Shown in pieces: positions 8,401 to 21,773 of a stretch of DNA of 64,000 nt; the stretch's first letter is position 1, and every line of letters begins with the position of its first letter. Source of the DNA: Bdellovibrio bacteriovorus HD100 (GTDB taxonomy: Bacteria > Bdellovibrionota > Bdellovibrionia > Bdellovibrionales > Bdellovibrionaceae). A program made the translations under genes and the position numbers. Below the pieces are notes generated by a model that did not search any database, had not been told where the DNA came from, and saw nothing but the letters and a program-made list of their open reading frames with translations. The stretch is taken from positions 1,674,001 to 1,738,000 of the forward strand of contig NC_005363.1 of the NCBI RefSeq assembly GCF_000196175.1, given 5' to 3'.

Positions 8401-9210
8401 TTAGAAGTTGGTGATCTCACCAAAGGTGGAGCTGATTTTTTTCAAGCCCTCATAATCATGTTTCAAAATCGTGTGGGCTGAAACAATCACTGCAGACATC
8501 AGCTCTTCGGGGGCTTTGGTTTTTTCCTCATAGGTCGCAAGCTTTTCAAAACTGCGCATGGACTTTTGCTGCTCTTCAATCCATGCCAGATAGCTGGCTT
8601 TAGAGACTTTGACCACCTGAGTGGAGAAGGTCGCCTGGTTGCGCTCTTCCTTTTTCTTCTGCGAATAAAGACCTTCACGTACCAGATCAATAAAGAAATA
8701 CGCGATGCTTTTAATAAAGGATTCCGAATGGGCCCGGGCCAGGGCGCCGTTTCCCAGATTGGGAACCGTTTTAAAGGCCGGTTTAACCTTTTGTTTGCCG
8801 GTCACACGAATCAGATCATGTTTTTCCAGGCCAATAAGATATTTGTCGGTGGATCGGGCCGTTAGTTGATACTCGTCAGCAATCTGTTTGGGGGTCATTC
8901 CGTCAAAAAGCTTCATCAGGTATGCAAAGTAATTTTTGTTCTTGGCCAGGAAGGCATCCTGCTCTTCGGTGAACGAAGGACTTCCGGTTTCTTCTTCTGC
9001 AGTCAAAGTTTCGATCTCTGCAAGATTGGTATCTAAAATCTCACACAGGTGCAGAAGCCGATTCAGCGTAAGTTCTTCGGGCCCCAGAATTCTTTTGATT
9101 GTGGGAACGGAGCATTCCATCTGTTCGGCCAGGCTTTCATAAGTCAGACCTTTCTTTTTTAGAAGAACTTTAAGAACTGCTTTTATTTTCTGGGACTTAA
9201 ACTCGTTCAC
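8401..9210 (-). CDS. XRE-type helix-turn-helix regulator
   Basis: 269 aa from a GTG start. Residues about 7-60 are a Cro/CI-type HTH (KGLTYESLAEQMECSVPTIKRIL followed by LTLNRLLHLCEILDTN). A second DNA-binding-like segment at about 95-140 (LMKLFDGMTPKQIADEYQLTARSTDKYLIGLEKHDLIRVTG) looks like a winged helix. The remaining C-terminal ~130 residues are helical and may sense a ligand or dimerise. Two HTH-like segments in one protein is a layout I associate with Bdellovibrio regulators, from memory. A 35-aa reading frame lies immediately upstream on the same strand. Confidence 0.75.
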   Translation of the reverse strand: MNEFKSQKIKAVLKVLLKKKGLTYESLAEQMECSVPTIKRILGPEELTLNRLLHLCEILDTNLAEIETLTAEEETGSPSFTEEQDAFLAKNKNYFAYLMKLFDGMTPKQIADEYQLTARSTDKYLIGLEKHDLIRVTGKQKVKPAFKTVPNLGNGALARAHSESFIKSIAYFFIDLVREGLYSQKKKEERNQATFSTQVVKVSKASYLAWIEEQQKSMRSFEKLATYEEKTKAPEELMSAVIVSAHTILKHDYEGLKKISSTFGEITNF

Positions 9211-9216
9211 GGGATC

Positions 9217-9324
9217 CTACCTTTTAAAGTGTTTGCGAAATTCGCGTTCCAGAATGTGACTGCTATCCACATCAAGACTGTCAAAACCAAGAAGCGAACA
9301 CACAATGTAAAAAACTTTTTTCAT
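9217..9324 (-). CDS. Possible 35-aa leader or small protein
   Basis: An ATG with AGGCAGG upstream opens a 35-codon frame beginning MKKVFYIVCSLLGFDSL and ending in a basic helix (EREFRKHFKR). It stops 6 bp before the GTG of the XRE regulator, consistent with translational coupling. There is no homology to cite; it may be a leader peptide or chance. Confidence 0.35.
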   Translation of the reverse strand: MKKVFYIVCSLLGFDSLDVDSSHILEREFRKHFKR

Positions 9325-9556
9325 TTGAGACCTGCCTCTTTCTGAAAGCCTCATCGCTTTCTGAAACCAGATTGCGGCATTTGGTTCGGAGTCTCAACCA
9401 TCATCCCAAGGGTATCAATATTTGATCTTTAAATCCATAAAAAGGCTCAAAAACAGATTATAGTATCGTAAATAGATCCCTATGCTGGGACTGCTTCGCC
9501 CCTCGAATATCTCTCCAGTTGTCGGCATTCTTGCTTGCTGCTAATTTCCCGCCACT
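9325..9556. other. Intergenic region between XRE unit and RND gene
   Basis: A 232-bp divergent promoter region, AT-rich between about 9415 and 9480. No confident -35/-10 pair, RNA gene or repeat was recognised. Confidence 0.4.
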
Positions 9557-12500
9557 ATGTCACCAGCTTTATTATCAGTACGCCAACCTGTTCTTATCAT
9601 GTCTCTGGTCATTCTTATGCTGACTCTTGGAGGCATCTCTTTAAAAAACCTTCCCATCGATTTGTATCCGGATGTCACGCTTCCCACGGTGGTGGTTGTG
9701 ACCTCTTATGCCGGTGCCGGTCCTCAGGAGGTAGAAACCGAAATCACCAAGGTACTGGAGGATCAGGTCTCGACCATCTCCGGAGTGCAAAAGGTCTCTT
9801 CCCAGAATATGGAAGGGGTGAGCATCCTTAGTATCGAGTTCTCTTTAAAGACCAATTTGAATTTCGCCGAACAGGAGGTCCGCGCCAAAGTACAAAACTC
9901 CATGCGTGAACTTCCTGATGATGTCGACGAACCGGTCATCAGAAAGGTCGGGCCATCAGATGCGCCGATCATGTATATTTCACTCCAGGCGGATATGGAG
10001 GACGGGAAGCTTTACGATCTCGCCAAAGAGATCATTTCCCCGCAATTCGAACAGGTCTATCAGGTCGGGCAGGTCGAAATCCTCGGGGGCCGCAAACGTG
10101 AAATTCATGTCAGCTTAAATCGAGATCGTCTGAACGGTACGGACATCTCGGCCAGCACTGTGGCTGAAGCCCTGCGCAGCGGGGGGCGAAACATTCCCGC
10201 TGGTAAAATTGATGTTGGTGAAACCCAGTTTTCTTTCCGCACCCTGGGGCAATATCAATCGGTGAATGAGATCGGTTCGACCGTGCTTCGCCTGGCTGAC
10301 GTCTATCATCCAATCACCATCGGCACGGTGGCCAGGATCGAAGACACTTTGCAGGACGAAAGCTCGCGCAGCCGTCTGAATGGAAAAAAAGCCATTAACT
10401 TTAGCATCTATCGCCAGTCCGGAGCCAACTCGGTGAAGGTGGCCGACGACATCGCCAAGAAGGTCGCCAAGATCAACGAGGACTTCAAAGCTCAAGGTGT
10501 TGATGCTCAAATGAAGATCGTTCAGGACACCAGCAACAAGATTCGCGCGAATGTCTATGACGTTTATGAATCCATCATCTTTGGGGTGATCCTGACGATT
10601 CTGGTGGTTTATTTCTTCCTTGGCAGCATGAAGTCCACGCTGATTACGGGCTTTGCGCTGCCGAACTCGCTGTTGGGGGCGTGTATTATGATGGGGATCT
10701 TCGGGTTTTCCATCAATATCATGAGTCTGCTGGCAATGAGCCTGGTCGTGGGTCTTTTGGTGGATGACGCCATCGTGGTGCGGGAAAACATCTTCCGTAA
10801 ACTTGAAATCGGCATGTCTCCGAAAAAAGCCGCGGTGGTCGGCACCAATGAAGTGACTCTGGCGGTTGTGGCCACCACGTTGACGATCCTTGCTGTGTTC
10901 GGTCCGATCGGAAATCTGCAGGGTATTGTCGGGCAGTTCTTTAAACAGTTTGGTCTGACAATCTGTTTTGCCATGATCGTCAGTTTGTTTGACGGCCTGT
11001 TTGTGGCGCCGACCCTGTCAGCTTATGTGGCGGGGGAACATTCACACAAACCTCCTACATCCAAGTTTGGCATCTGGAATCAAAGAGCTTTGAAAGCCTT
11101 TGACCGCTTCCAGACCCGTATGGAGCAATGGTATGTGAAAACTTTGGGCTGGGCCCTGGCGCATCCGGCGAAAACCATTCTGGCCTCGGTCGGGATCTTT
11201 GTCTTTTCCCTCTTTATTGCCACGCGCGTGCCGTTCACGTTCCTGCCGGCGCAGGACAACGGGGAATTCTATGTGCAGTTCGAGCTTGCCCCAGGGGCCA
11301 GCCTGGACGGCACGGACGTGATTGCCAAAGAAATCGAAAACCGCACCCGCAAGTTCCCAGAGATCGAGGATATTTTGACCTTTGTGGGGACCGGCAACGG
11401 TGAGCCTCACAAGGGAAGTCTGTATATCCGCCTGGTGCCGTCTAAAAAACGCAGCATGAACACCACAGAGACCAAAGCGGCTTTGCGTGAAGCCTATAAG
11501 GGGTTGGAGAAGTACAACATCATCGTGACTGACAATCCCGGGCAGCAGAACAGCCGTCAGTTCAACCTGAATATCGTGGGTCAGAACATGAACGATCTGA
11601 TTCAGTACTCTGAAAAGGTGCTGGCAAAGCTGAAGGCCGAGCCAGGGCTGTCCCAGCCGGACACAAGCTATCGCGCCGGAAAGCCCGAGTTCCAGGTTCA
11701 GCTAAAGCGTGAAAATGCCCAAGCCTCCGGGGTTTCCCTGATCGGCGTGGGTATGGAGCTTCGTACTTTGATCGAAGGTCAGACTCCAGCCATCTATCGT
11801 GAAAATGGGGTGAACTATGATGTGCGTGTGCGCCTGCAGCCGGATCAGCGTGACTTGCGTGAACAGTATCCAAGCCTGAAGGTTCCAAACTTAAGCCAGC
11901 GCCTGGTGCCTTTGGTGAATGTGGCCCATTTGAAAGAGGCGCAAGGCCCGTCAGTGATCCTGCGTGAAAATCGCAACCGTTACATCCAGCTTTCCGCCGA
12001 TATCACGCCGGGCGGTAAAGGTCTTGGGGGCGTGATCGCTGAAATCAACAGTCTTTCCAAGACAGAGTTGAAGCCACCTCCAGGTGTGACCTTTAGTTTC
12101 GTGGGTGAGGCCGAACGTTTTGCCGAGCTCATGACCAACATTCTGGTTTCTTTGGGGTTGGGTGTGATGTTCATTTATCTGGTGCTGGCAAGCTTGTATG
12201 GCTCGTTCATCACTCCGGTGACTATCATGTCGGTGATTCCGCTGGCAGCCTGCGGGGCCTTTTTGTCGTTGTTTATCACTCGCTCCAGCTTCGATTTGTT
12301 CTCGATGATTGGGTGTGTGATGTTGATGGGCCTTGCGACGAAGAACTCCATCTTGCTGATTGATTCTGCGGCCGAACAGCAAAAGCACGGCACATCTCCG
12401 ACTGAGGCGCTGCTGAAAGCCGGTGAAACCCGTCTTCGTCCGATCATCATGACCAGTCTTGCCCTGATTGCCGGGATGGTTCCAGTGGCGATTGGGTTGA

Positions 12501-12676
12501 ACGAAGCTTCCAAGTCCCGCACAAGCCTTGGGATTGTCGTGATCGGGGGAACAATCAGTTCGACGTTGCTGACACTATATGTGATTCCTGCTGTTCACCT
12601 GTATGTGGATCGGTTCCAGAACTGGTTCATGGCAAAGTACCGCAAGGTCTTCGGCCACGACGAAACAGTGATCTAA
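9557..12676 (+). CDS. RND-family inner-membrane efflux transporter
   Basis: 1039 aa, the normal size for HAE1/AcrB-type RND pumps. TM1 is near residues 10-30 (VLIMSLVILMLTLGGISL). The first porter loop follows (YPDVTLPTVVVVTSYAGAGPQEVE), then TM2-6 at about 335-480, with the proton-relay motif region GLLVDDAIVVRENIFRKLE; the second periplasmic loop and TM8-12 end in LRPIIMTSLALIAGMVPVAIG. Such pumps export drugs, lipids or other hydrophobic compounds using proton motive force, and normally need an MFP adaptor and a TolC channel. Neither is adjacent: the gene appears monocistronic, with a terminator right after it. It is a close paralogue of the RND gene at 50 kb. Confidence 0.9.
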   Translation: MSPALLSVRQPVLIMSLVILMLTLGGISLKNLPIDLYPDVTLPTVVVVTSYAGAGPQEVETEITKVLEDQVSTISGVQKVSSQNMEGVSILSIEFSLKTNLNFAEQEVRAKVQNSMRELPDDVDEPVIRKVGPSDAPIMYISLQADMEDGKLYDLAKEIISPQFEQVYQVGQVEILGGRKREIHVSLNRDRLNGTDISASTVAEALRSGGRNIPAGKIDVGETQFSFRTLGQYQSVNEIGSTVLRLADVYHPITIGTVARIEDTLQDESSRSRLNGKKAINFSIYRQSGANSVKVADDIAKKVAKINEDFKAQGVDAQMKIVQDTSNKIRANVYDVYESIIFGVILTILVVYFFLGSMKSTLITGFALPNSLLGACIMMGIFGFSINIMSLLAMSLVVGLLVDDAIVVRENIFRKLEIGMSPKKAAVVGTNEVTLAVVATTLTILAVFGPIGNLQGIVGQFFKQFGLTICFAMIVSLFDGLFVAPTLSAYVAGEHSHKPPTSKFGIWNQRALKAFDRFQTRMEQWYVKTLGWALAHPAKTILASVGIFVFSLFIATRVPFTFLPAQDNGEFYVQFELAPGASLDGTDVIAKEIENRTRKFPEIEDILTFVGTGNGEPHKGSLYIRLVPSKKRSMNTTETKAALREAYKGLEKYNIIVTDNPGQQNSRQFNLNIVGQNMNDLIQYSEKVLAKLKAEPGLSQPDTSYRAGKPEFQVQLKRENAQASGVSLIGVGMELRTLIEGQTPAIYRENGVNYDVRVRLQPDQRDLREQYPSLKVPNLSQRLVPLVNVAHLKEAQGPSVILRENRNRYIQLSADITPGGKGLGGVIAEINSLSKTELKPPPGVTFSFVGEAERFAELMTNILVSLGLGVMFIYLVLASLYGSFITPVTIMSVIPLAACGAFLSLFITRSSFDLFSMIGCVMLMGLATKNSILLIDSAAEQQKHGTSPTEALLKAGETRLRPIIMTSLALIAGMVPVAIGLNEASKSRTSLGIVVIGGTISSTLLTLYVIPAVHLYVDRFQNWFMAKYRKVFGHDETVI

Positions 12677-12680
12677 ATAT

Positions 12681-12709
12681 AGAAGCCGTCCCAAGGGGCG
12701 GCTTTTTTT
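12681..12709 (+). terminator. Rho-independent terminator of the RND gene
   Basis: AAGCCGTCCC and GGGGCGGCTT pair (with one G-T pair) and are followed by a run of seven T. Confidence 0.85.
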
Positions 12710-12837
12710 ATGCCCAAATTCACTCGGCCTCTGCACCAAGGTGAAGGGTTGTAAATGTAAGCTGGCACTATAGATGGATTCTTTCTTGAGCGACTCTTTT
12801 CAGTAATAGAATAGAACAAACGAACCAGGAGGTTCTT

Positions 12838-13008
12838 ATGGCTTCAAAACAAGGTGAGAAAGAAAGCCTCTCCCATAAAGTGGGGGACAAAATCGAGAAG
12901 GTTGGTCAGAAGATCTCTGAGAAAGCCCCCAAAACAGGTAAGGCCATCCATGATCTGGGGGATAAGATTGAACACATGAATGACAATAAGAAGTCCCGCC
13001 GTACTTAA
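12838..13008 (+). CDS. 56-aa Lys/Glu-rich small protein
   Basis: An ATG with an ideal AGGAGG seven bases upstream opens a 56-codon frame that ends in TAA followed immediately by another TAA-like stop region and then a terminator, so this is very likely a real gene. The sequence has near-repeats HKVGDKIEKVGQKI and HDLGDKIEHM, suggesting an amphipathic helix. No Cys, no membrane segment. The composition recalls small stress-induced proteins, but no family is recognised and no function is claimed. Confidence 0.7.
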   Translation: MASKQGEKESLSHKVGDKIEKVGQKISEKAPKTGKAIHDLGDKIEHMNDNKKSRRT

Positions 13009-13020
13009 TAAGCGGTTTCA

Positions 13021-13054
13021 GGGCCCCTTTTCTTATATAGAAGGGGCTTTTTTC
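13021..13054 (+). terminator. Terminator of the 56-aa gene
   Basis: GCCCCTT and AAGGGGC arms around a loop (TTCTTATATAG), followed by six T. Confidence 0.85.
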
Positions 13055-13639
13055 GTTTTGCGATCTCTTTTAATGGGGCAAAAGACGGTTGTATCCAGAG
13101 ATTTCCTCTGAAATGCGGGATAAATGGGCTCCTCTTTTCTAGGCATGAAGCGCTGCGGAGTCGTTTTGTGCCCATTAAGGCGGCATAAAGCGCAATTTTT
13201 GCCCTATTTTTCTACACTTTTATTTATTTAAAAAAGGCCTTGCCTGAAAAGGGCATTAGGCCTATAAATCAGGACCTCACCGACGTTATGTTTGATTCCA
13301 AACACAGACAGGGTTCTTAAGTAGTTGATTTGAATTCAATTATTTTCGGCGCGTTTGAACGTTGATTGAGGATCAAATATTTTTTCGAAAAAGTTCTTTT
13401 GAAAATTTTCGAAAAAATGTTTGAGAGGGTGTTGACAAGAGCTTAGCTCTTCGATAAAACCTCTACCTCGCCGCTAAGTTAAATTAACGGTGAGCAAGAT
13501 TCGCTCTTTGAAAACTGAATAGCTAGATAAAATAGATTTTTGGGCTCTTTGAATACCGAGTAATTGGTATTCACAATTTCAAAAAATATTCGAACAAACA
13601 ATAGCGTAAAAGCTAGCTGTTTGCTTCTAAACAGAATTT
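13055..13639 (+). promoter_or_regulatory. rRNA operon promoter and leader region
   Basis: No gene is seen in this 585 bp. A likely sigma70 promoter has -35 TTGACA at 13432-13437 and -10 GATAAA at 13453-13458 (15-bp spacer), behind an A/T-rich tract at about 13370-13425 that would serve as an UP element. A boxA-like stretch GCTCTTTGAAAACTG lies at 13503. Bases 13521-13544 are complementary to 15249-15267 after the 16S gene, forming the RNase III processing stem for pre-16S. Additional upstream promoters are possible. Confidence 0.65.
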
Positions 13640-15161
<1,522 letters not shown>

Positions 15162-15295
15162 TATCCGGTCAATCTTCATCAAGACTTGTTCTTGATAAGT
15201 TAAAATGACCCAATCTTAGGTCAACTTACTCTTCCCGAGTAAGTGAGTCCCAAAAATCTATCTAGCTGTTTAGTTTTGAGAGAGTGAAGCCTAAT

Positions 15296-15372
<77 letters not shown>

Positions 15373-15487
15373 AGTTCTACTGTACTGGAATGCGGTGTAA
15401 GTTAGCGTTTTACTTTGAACGATTTTCGTTCTTTGACAATTGAATAGATTGATTTAGTTGATTTTTAGCGAGGTTAGTTCCATTTTT

Positions 15488-18424
<2,937 letters not shown>

Positions 18425-18679
18425 AAAAAACATTCTTCTTAGATTTATCTAACGAAGATTTCGTCTCAGAGACTTCCTTAATTGGAACGAGAGACTAGCT
18501 CTCTGAATAAGTAAGAGAGTGAAATGTGGAACTAACAGCGACTCGCTAAAAATCAATTAAATCAATCATTCAGTTGTAATGATAAAAAAGAAAGTAACTT
18601 CTCCATTTGTATTGGAAGTAAGTTGCAAAGAACGAAAAGGTTAGTGTAAGAAGCTAACCACTTTGATTAATAAACGCTT
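18425..18679 (+). other. 23S-5S spacer with processing structures
   Basis: No tRNA is found in this 255-bp spacer. Bases 18527-18573 complement the 23S leader. A hairpin GGTTAG...CTAACC at about 18640-18661 lies just before 5S and probably guides its maturation. Confidence 0.6.
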
Positions 18680-18796
18680 TGCTGGTGTTTATAGCAGAGG
18701 GGCCACACCTGATCCCATTCCGAACTCAGAAGTTAAGTCCTCTTGCGGCGATGGTATTGCATTGGTGACAATGTGGGAGAGTAGCACGACGCCAGC
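18680..18796 (+). rRNA. rrf: 5S ribosomal RNA
   Basis: Contains CCACACCTGATCCCATTCCGAACTCAGAAGT-type conserved bases at 18703-18735 and terminal complementary ends GCTGG/CCAGC. About 117 nt. Confidence 0.93.
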
Positions 18797-18810
18797 TCTA
18801 TTTTACTTGA

Positions 18811-18842
18811 ACCCGGGTTACGAAAGTAATCCGGGTTTTTTT
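18811..18842 (+). terminator. Terminator of the rRNA operon
   Basis: CCCGGGTTAC-GAAA-GTAATCCGGG with a GNRA-type loop, followed by seven T. Confidence 0.92.
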
Positions 18843-19382
18843 GTATCCAAAATCCTGCCCGAAACCTACTCCGTGGGCTTCGCGTTGAAGTGCCTTCCTG
18901 GCAGTTCAATAGGACCGACAACCTCTTTATCGCCTCAATCAGATGCAAAATTTTACTGGTGAAGGTGCTTACCAGGGTTGGTGAGTGCGACCGCTGGCGA
19001 AGAGGCTCGGATCTTTTCTGCCATTTTCACATCAATCAGAGACGTCGAGCTTGTCCTTTAGAGGTCCCTTTTTGTTTCAAAAGGGGAATATCTATAAACA
19101 CAGAAATGTGTAATCAAACAAAATTTTGACTAAAAATATTCACTGTGTCTCATCACTAAAGCCATGAAATGACTGCATAATCTCATTGGAGTCGAGTCGC
19201 TAGAGCTTTTTTTGAAGGGCTGTGGTATTCTAGTTATATCAAATACAGGAGATTTCTCCTGTTCGCTTTTTAAGTCTTTTTTGTCGACTGGTTCAAAAAA
19301 AGATCTCTCGGAGATTCATCCGAGACACGGGGTAAACACAATTTAATACGATAGAAAGGGTCGAGATGCGACAGGGTGTCTT
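18843..19382 (+). promoter_or_regulatory. Gene-free region with promoter and structured leader of the SMR gene
   Basis: No convincing gene in 540 bp. A sigma70-like promoter is at 19212-19217 (TTGAAG) and 19235-19240 (TATATC) with an ideal 17-bp spacer. Transcription from it would make a leader of roughly 135 nt that contains a hairpin at about 19246-19262 (CAGGAGA/TCTCCTG, then CGCTTTTT) and a second at about 19304-19324 (TCTCGG/CCGAGA). SMR genes are often under riboswitch control, but no known guanidine riboswitch consensus was recognised here. Confidence 0.5.
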
Positions 19383-19820
19383 ATGGCATACGTGTATCTT
19401 GCAGCAGCAATTATCTTTGAGGTTTTCGGTACGATCACAATGAAGTACTCAGAGGGGTTTACAAAGGTGCTCCCATCCGTGCTCACGGTAGCATGTCATG
19501 GGATCTGCTTTATAAGCCTCACTGTGGCGCTTAAATATCTTCCGGTCAGCAACGTCTATGCGATCTGGGCGGGAGTGGGAACGGCTTTGATGGCCTTCCT
19601 GGGACTGGTTATCTTCAATGAACCGCTGCCACTTCAAAAAGTGGTCGCCACAACATTGATTATCGCCGGTGTGGTCATCCTGAATCTGGGTGAAAGCAAA
19701 AAAACCGAAGAGCAGGTCGCTAAGGTGGAGGCTCCGCATATTGAGCCGATTCCTTCGGCCGTGGTTGTGCCGGTTCCAGCGGCTCCAACCGTGTCGGCGG
19801 CTCCACGCAACGCGGGTTGA
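19383..19820 (+). CDS. SMR-family small multidrug exporter with a C-terminal tail
   Basis: 145 aa. Four TM helices match EmrE/QacE: AAAIIFEVFGTITMKYSEGFT carries the essential membrane Glu (Glu13), followed by YAIWAGVGTALMAFLG and a final LIIAGVVILNLGES. The protein exchanges protons for cationic drugs or guanidinium-like compounds across the inner membrane as a dimer. Typical SMR proteins end at about 105-110 residues; here a further ~37 residues rich in Pro, Ala and Val follow (IPSAVVVPVPAAPTVSAAP), which is unusual. The gene has its own promoter, leader and terminator. Confidence 0.85.
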   Translation: MAYVYLAAAIIFEVFGTITMKYSEGFTKVLPSVLTVACHGICFISLTVALKYLPVSNVYAIWAGVGTALMAFLGLVIFNEPLPLQKVVATTLIIAGVVILNLGESKKTEEQVAKVEAPHIEPIPSAVVVPVPAAPTVSAAPRNAG

Positions 19821-19849
19821 GGCATTTCCTCAGCAGTAAAATTCAAAAC

Positions 19850-19885
19850 AAAAGAGAGTGGTTCAATACCACTCTCTTTTTTTAT
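19850..19885 (+). terminator. Terminator of the SMR gene
   Basis: AAAGAGAGTGG-TTCAATA-CCACTCTCTTT followed by T residues. Confidence 0.88.
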
Positions 19886-19910
19886 TTTCTCTAGAAAGAA
19901 TGTACGTTCA

Positions 19911-20036
<126 letters not shown>

Positions 20037-20062
20037 GCCTCTGCCTTTTGAAGGAACAGCTA

Positions 20063-20674
20063 CTAGTTGTGGCGCTCGTGGAGTTTTTCATCCACAAATT
20101 CTGTGAGCCTTTCAAAAGGTGTCTCTTTGCGAGAAGCATAATGAATAAAGTCTGTCAGCAGGGTCTGCAGCTTTTCAAACTGTTTTTCGTCCTTGATTTG
20201 ATCGTTCTGATCAAATGCCTGGTCTGCCTTGGCCAGGCCAAAATATTCCGGATACACATAGGAACCTAAAATATGCAGCGGCACTCTTGCGTGCAGGTTG
20301 CCTCGCACTCCCCCCAGATGACCCGGTGAGGCTCCAATCAGCAGAATCTGTTTTTTACTCAGAGGCACCGGTTTGATTCTGGACAGCCAGTCGATGGCGT
20401 TTTTGAAAGTGCCGGGAATGCTGCCGTTATATTCAGGACTGGAGATGATCACCGCATCGGCATCGCTGATCATTTTTCCCAGAGAAAGGGCTCCGACAGG
20501 GATGCCTTCGGTGCTTTCCAGATCGGCATCATACATGGGAAGTGGGAATTCGTTGAATTCATGCAGTTCCACTTCGCAAAAAGGCAGGGCCATGACACTT
20601 TCTGCAGCTACGCGGATAAGTTTTTTATTGTAGGAACCATGACGTAAAGACGCCGCGAACATAAAGACTTTCAT
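20063..20674 (-). CDS. NAD(P)H-dependent FMN reductase (flavodoxin-like fold)
   Basis: 203 aa. The N-terminal FMN phosphate loop is AASLRHGSYNKKL, and the family motif ISSPEYNGSIPGTFKNAIDWLSR occupies about residues 97-120. Members of this azoreductase/ChrR/ArsH-like group transfer electrons from NAD(P)H to FMN and reduce quinones, chromate or azo compounds. A central GASPGHLGGVRGN is also typical. The C-terminal ~60 residues are helical and charged. The gene is alone and reads toward the microsatellite, which starts 27 bp beyond its stop codon. Confidence 0.85.
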   Translation of the reverse strand: MKVFMFAASLRHGSYNKKLIRVAAESVMALPFCEVELHEFNEFPLPMYDADLESTEGIPVGALSLGKMISDADAVIISSPEYNGSIPGTFKNAIDWLSRIKPVPLSKKQILLIGASPGHLGGVRGNLHARVPLHILGSYVYPEYFGLAKADQAFDQNDQIKDEKQFEKLQTLLTDFIHYASRKETPFERLTEFVDEKLHERHN

Positions 20675-20847
20675 TTGGCACCTCGCTGACCAAGGTAGTG
20701 TCTCATTGCGACGCCAAAGGGCGGATGAAATTGCGAAGAATGTTCCAAAATACAGATTTTTACTTTTTCTTTATGCGATCCGGGGCCGAATTTACTCGGC
20801 CTTGAGGGGTAGAGTTCTAAATTGTTGTCATACAAAGGACAGTGATT

Positions 20848-21773
20848 ATGGGTTTTAACTCTGCAGATCTTATTCAGATCATTTTGACGTTGGGCGTGGT
20901 TGTCGTGGCAACTCCGATCCTGGGCAGCTATATGGCCAAAGTCTTTCAAGGCGAAAAGACATGGCTTTCTTCTTTACTTCGCCCCCTGGAGTCGGGGACT
21001 TACCGTCTGACCGGGGTTCGGGAAAATGATGAGATGGACTGGAAGGAATACTTCCTGTCTCTGCTTTTCTTCAACCTGATCGGTATTGTCGTGGTGATGT
21101 TTCTGCAGATGTTGCAGGCGGCGCTGCCTCTGAATCCGCAAGCCTTGCCGAATACGAGCTGGCATCTGGCTTTTAATACAGCAGCGAGCTTTGTTACCAA
21201 TACCAACTGGCAGGCTTACTCTGGTGAAAGCACCTTGAGTTATCTGACTCAGATGCTGGGGCTGGGAGTGTAGAACTTTGTCAGTGCGGCTACGGGGTTC
21301 TCTGTGTTCCTGGCATTCACTCGCGGGATTGCGCGCAAGCAGGTGACGGGGCTGGGGAATTTTTGGGTCGACCTGACTCGTTCCACGGTGCATGTGCTTT
21401 TGACGTTTTCTCTGGTGCTGGCTTTGTTCCTGGTGGGCGAAGGTGTCGTGCAAAACTTTTCCGCCTATGTTCCTGCCAAGACCATCGAGGGTGCGGAACA
21501 ACTTCTTCCGCAAGGCCCGGCGGCTTCTCAGGTGGCGATCAAACAGCTGGGTTCCAATGGTGGGGGTTTCTTTGGAGTAAACAGTGCTCATCCTTATGAA
21601 AATCCGACTCCATGGAGCAACTTCCTGGAGATGATTTCTTTGATTCTTCTGGCCTCCGCCTGCACGTATGTATTTGGTGTGATGGTGGGATCAAAAAGAC
21701 AGGGTTGGGGCTTGTTTGCCGCTATGATGTCTATGCTGGTGGTGATGCTCGCTCTGTCGTTGTGGTCGGAATA
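20848..21773 (+). pseudogene. kdpA: kdpA remnant: nonsense codon plus 3' truncation
   Basis: The frame opens at ATG 20848 with AGGAC upstream. It encodes the N-terminal half of the KdpA potassium-channel-like subunit, including the first filter loop VTNTNWQAYSGE, GNFWVDL, and GGGFFGVNSAHPYENPTP. Two lesions are visible. A TAG at 21271-21273 replaces the conserved Gln in the V-Q-N-F-V-S-A-A-T-G motif, and the frame continues unchanged after it. At about 21771 the sequence switches to the tail of kdpD in another frame. The rest of kdpA and all of kdpB and kdpC are missing, so no ATP-driven K+ uptake can come from this locus. Confidence 0.9.

Noticed and set aside
18663-19129. Two overlapping plus-strand frames from 5S rRNA into the intergenic region.
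   Set aside because: One starts in the 5S gene and crosses its terminator; neither has a ribosome binding site or protein-like composition.
19240-19382. Guanidine riboswitch in the SMR leader.
   Set aside because: No ykkC, mini-ykkC (ACGR-loop pair) or ykkC-III consensus could be matched; only unassigned hairpins are reported.
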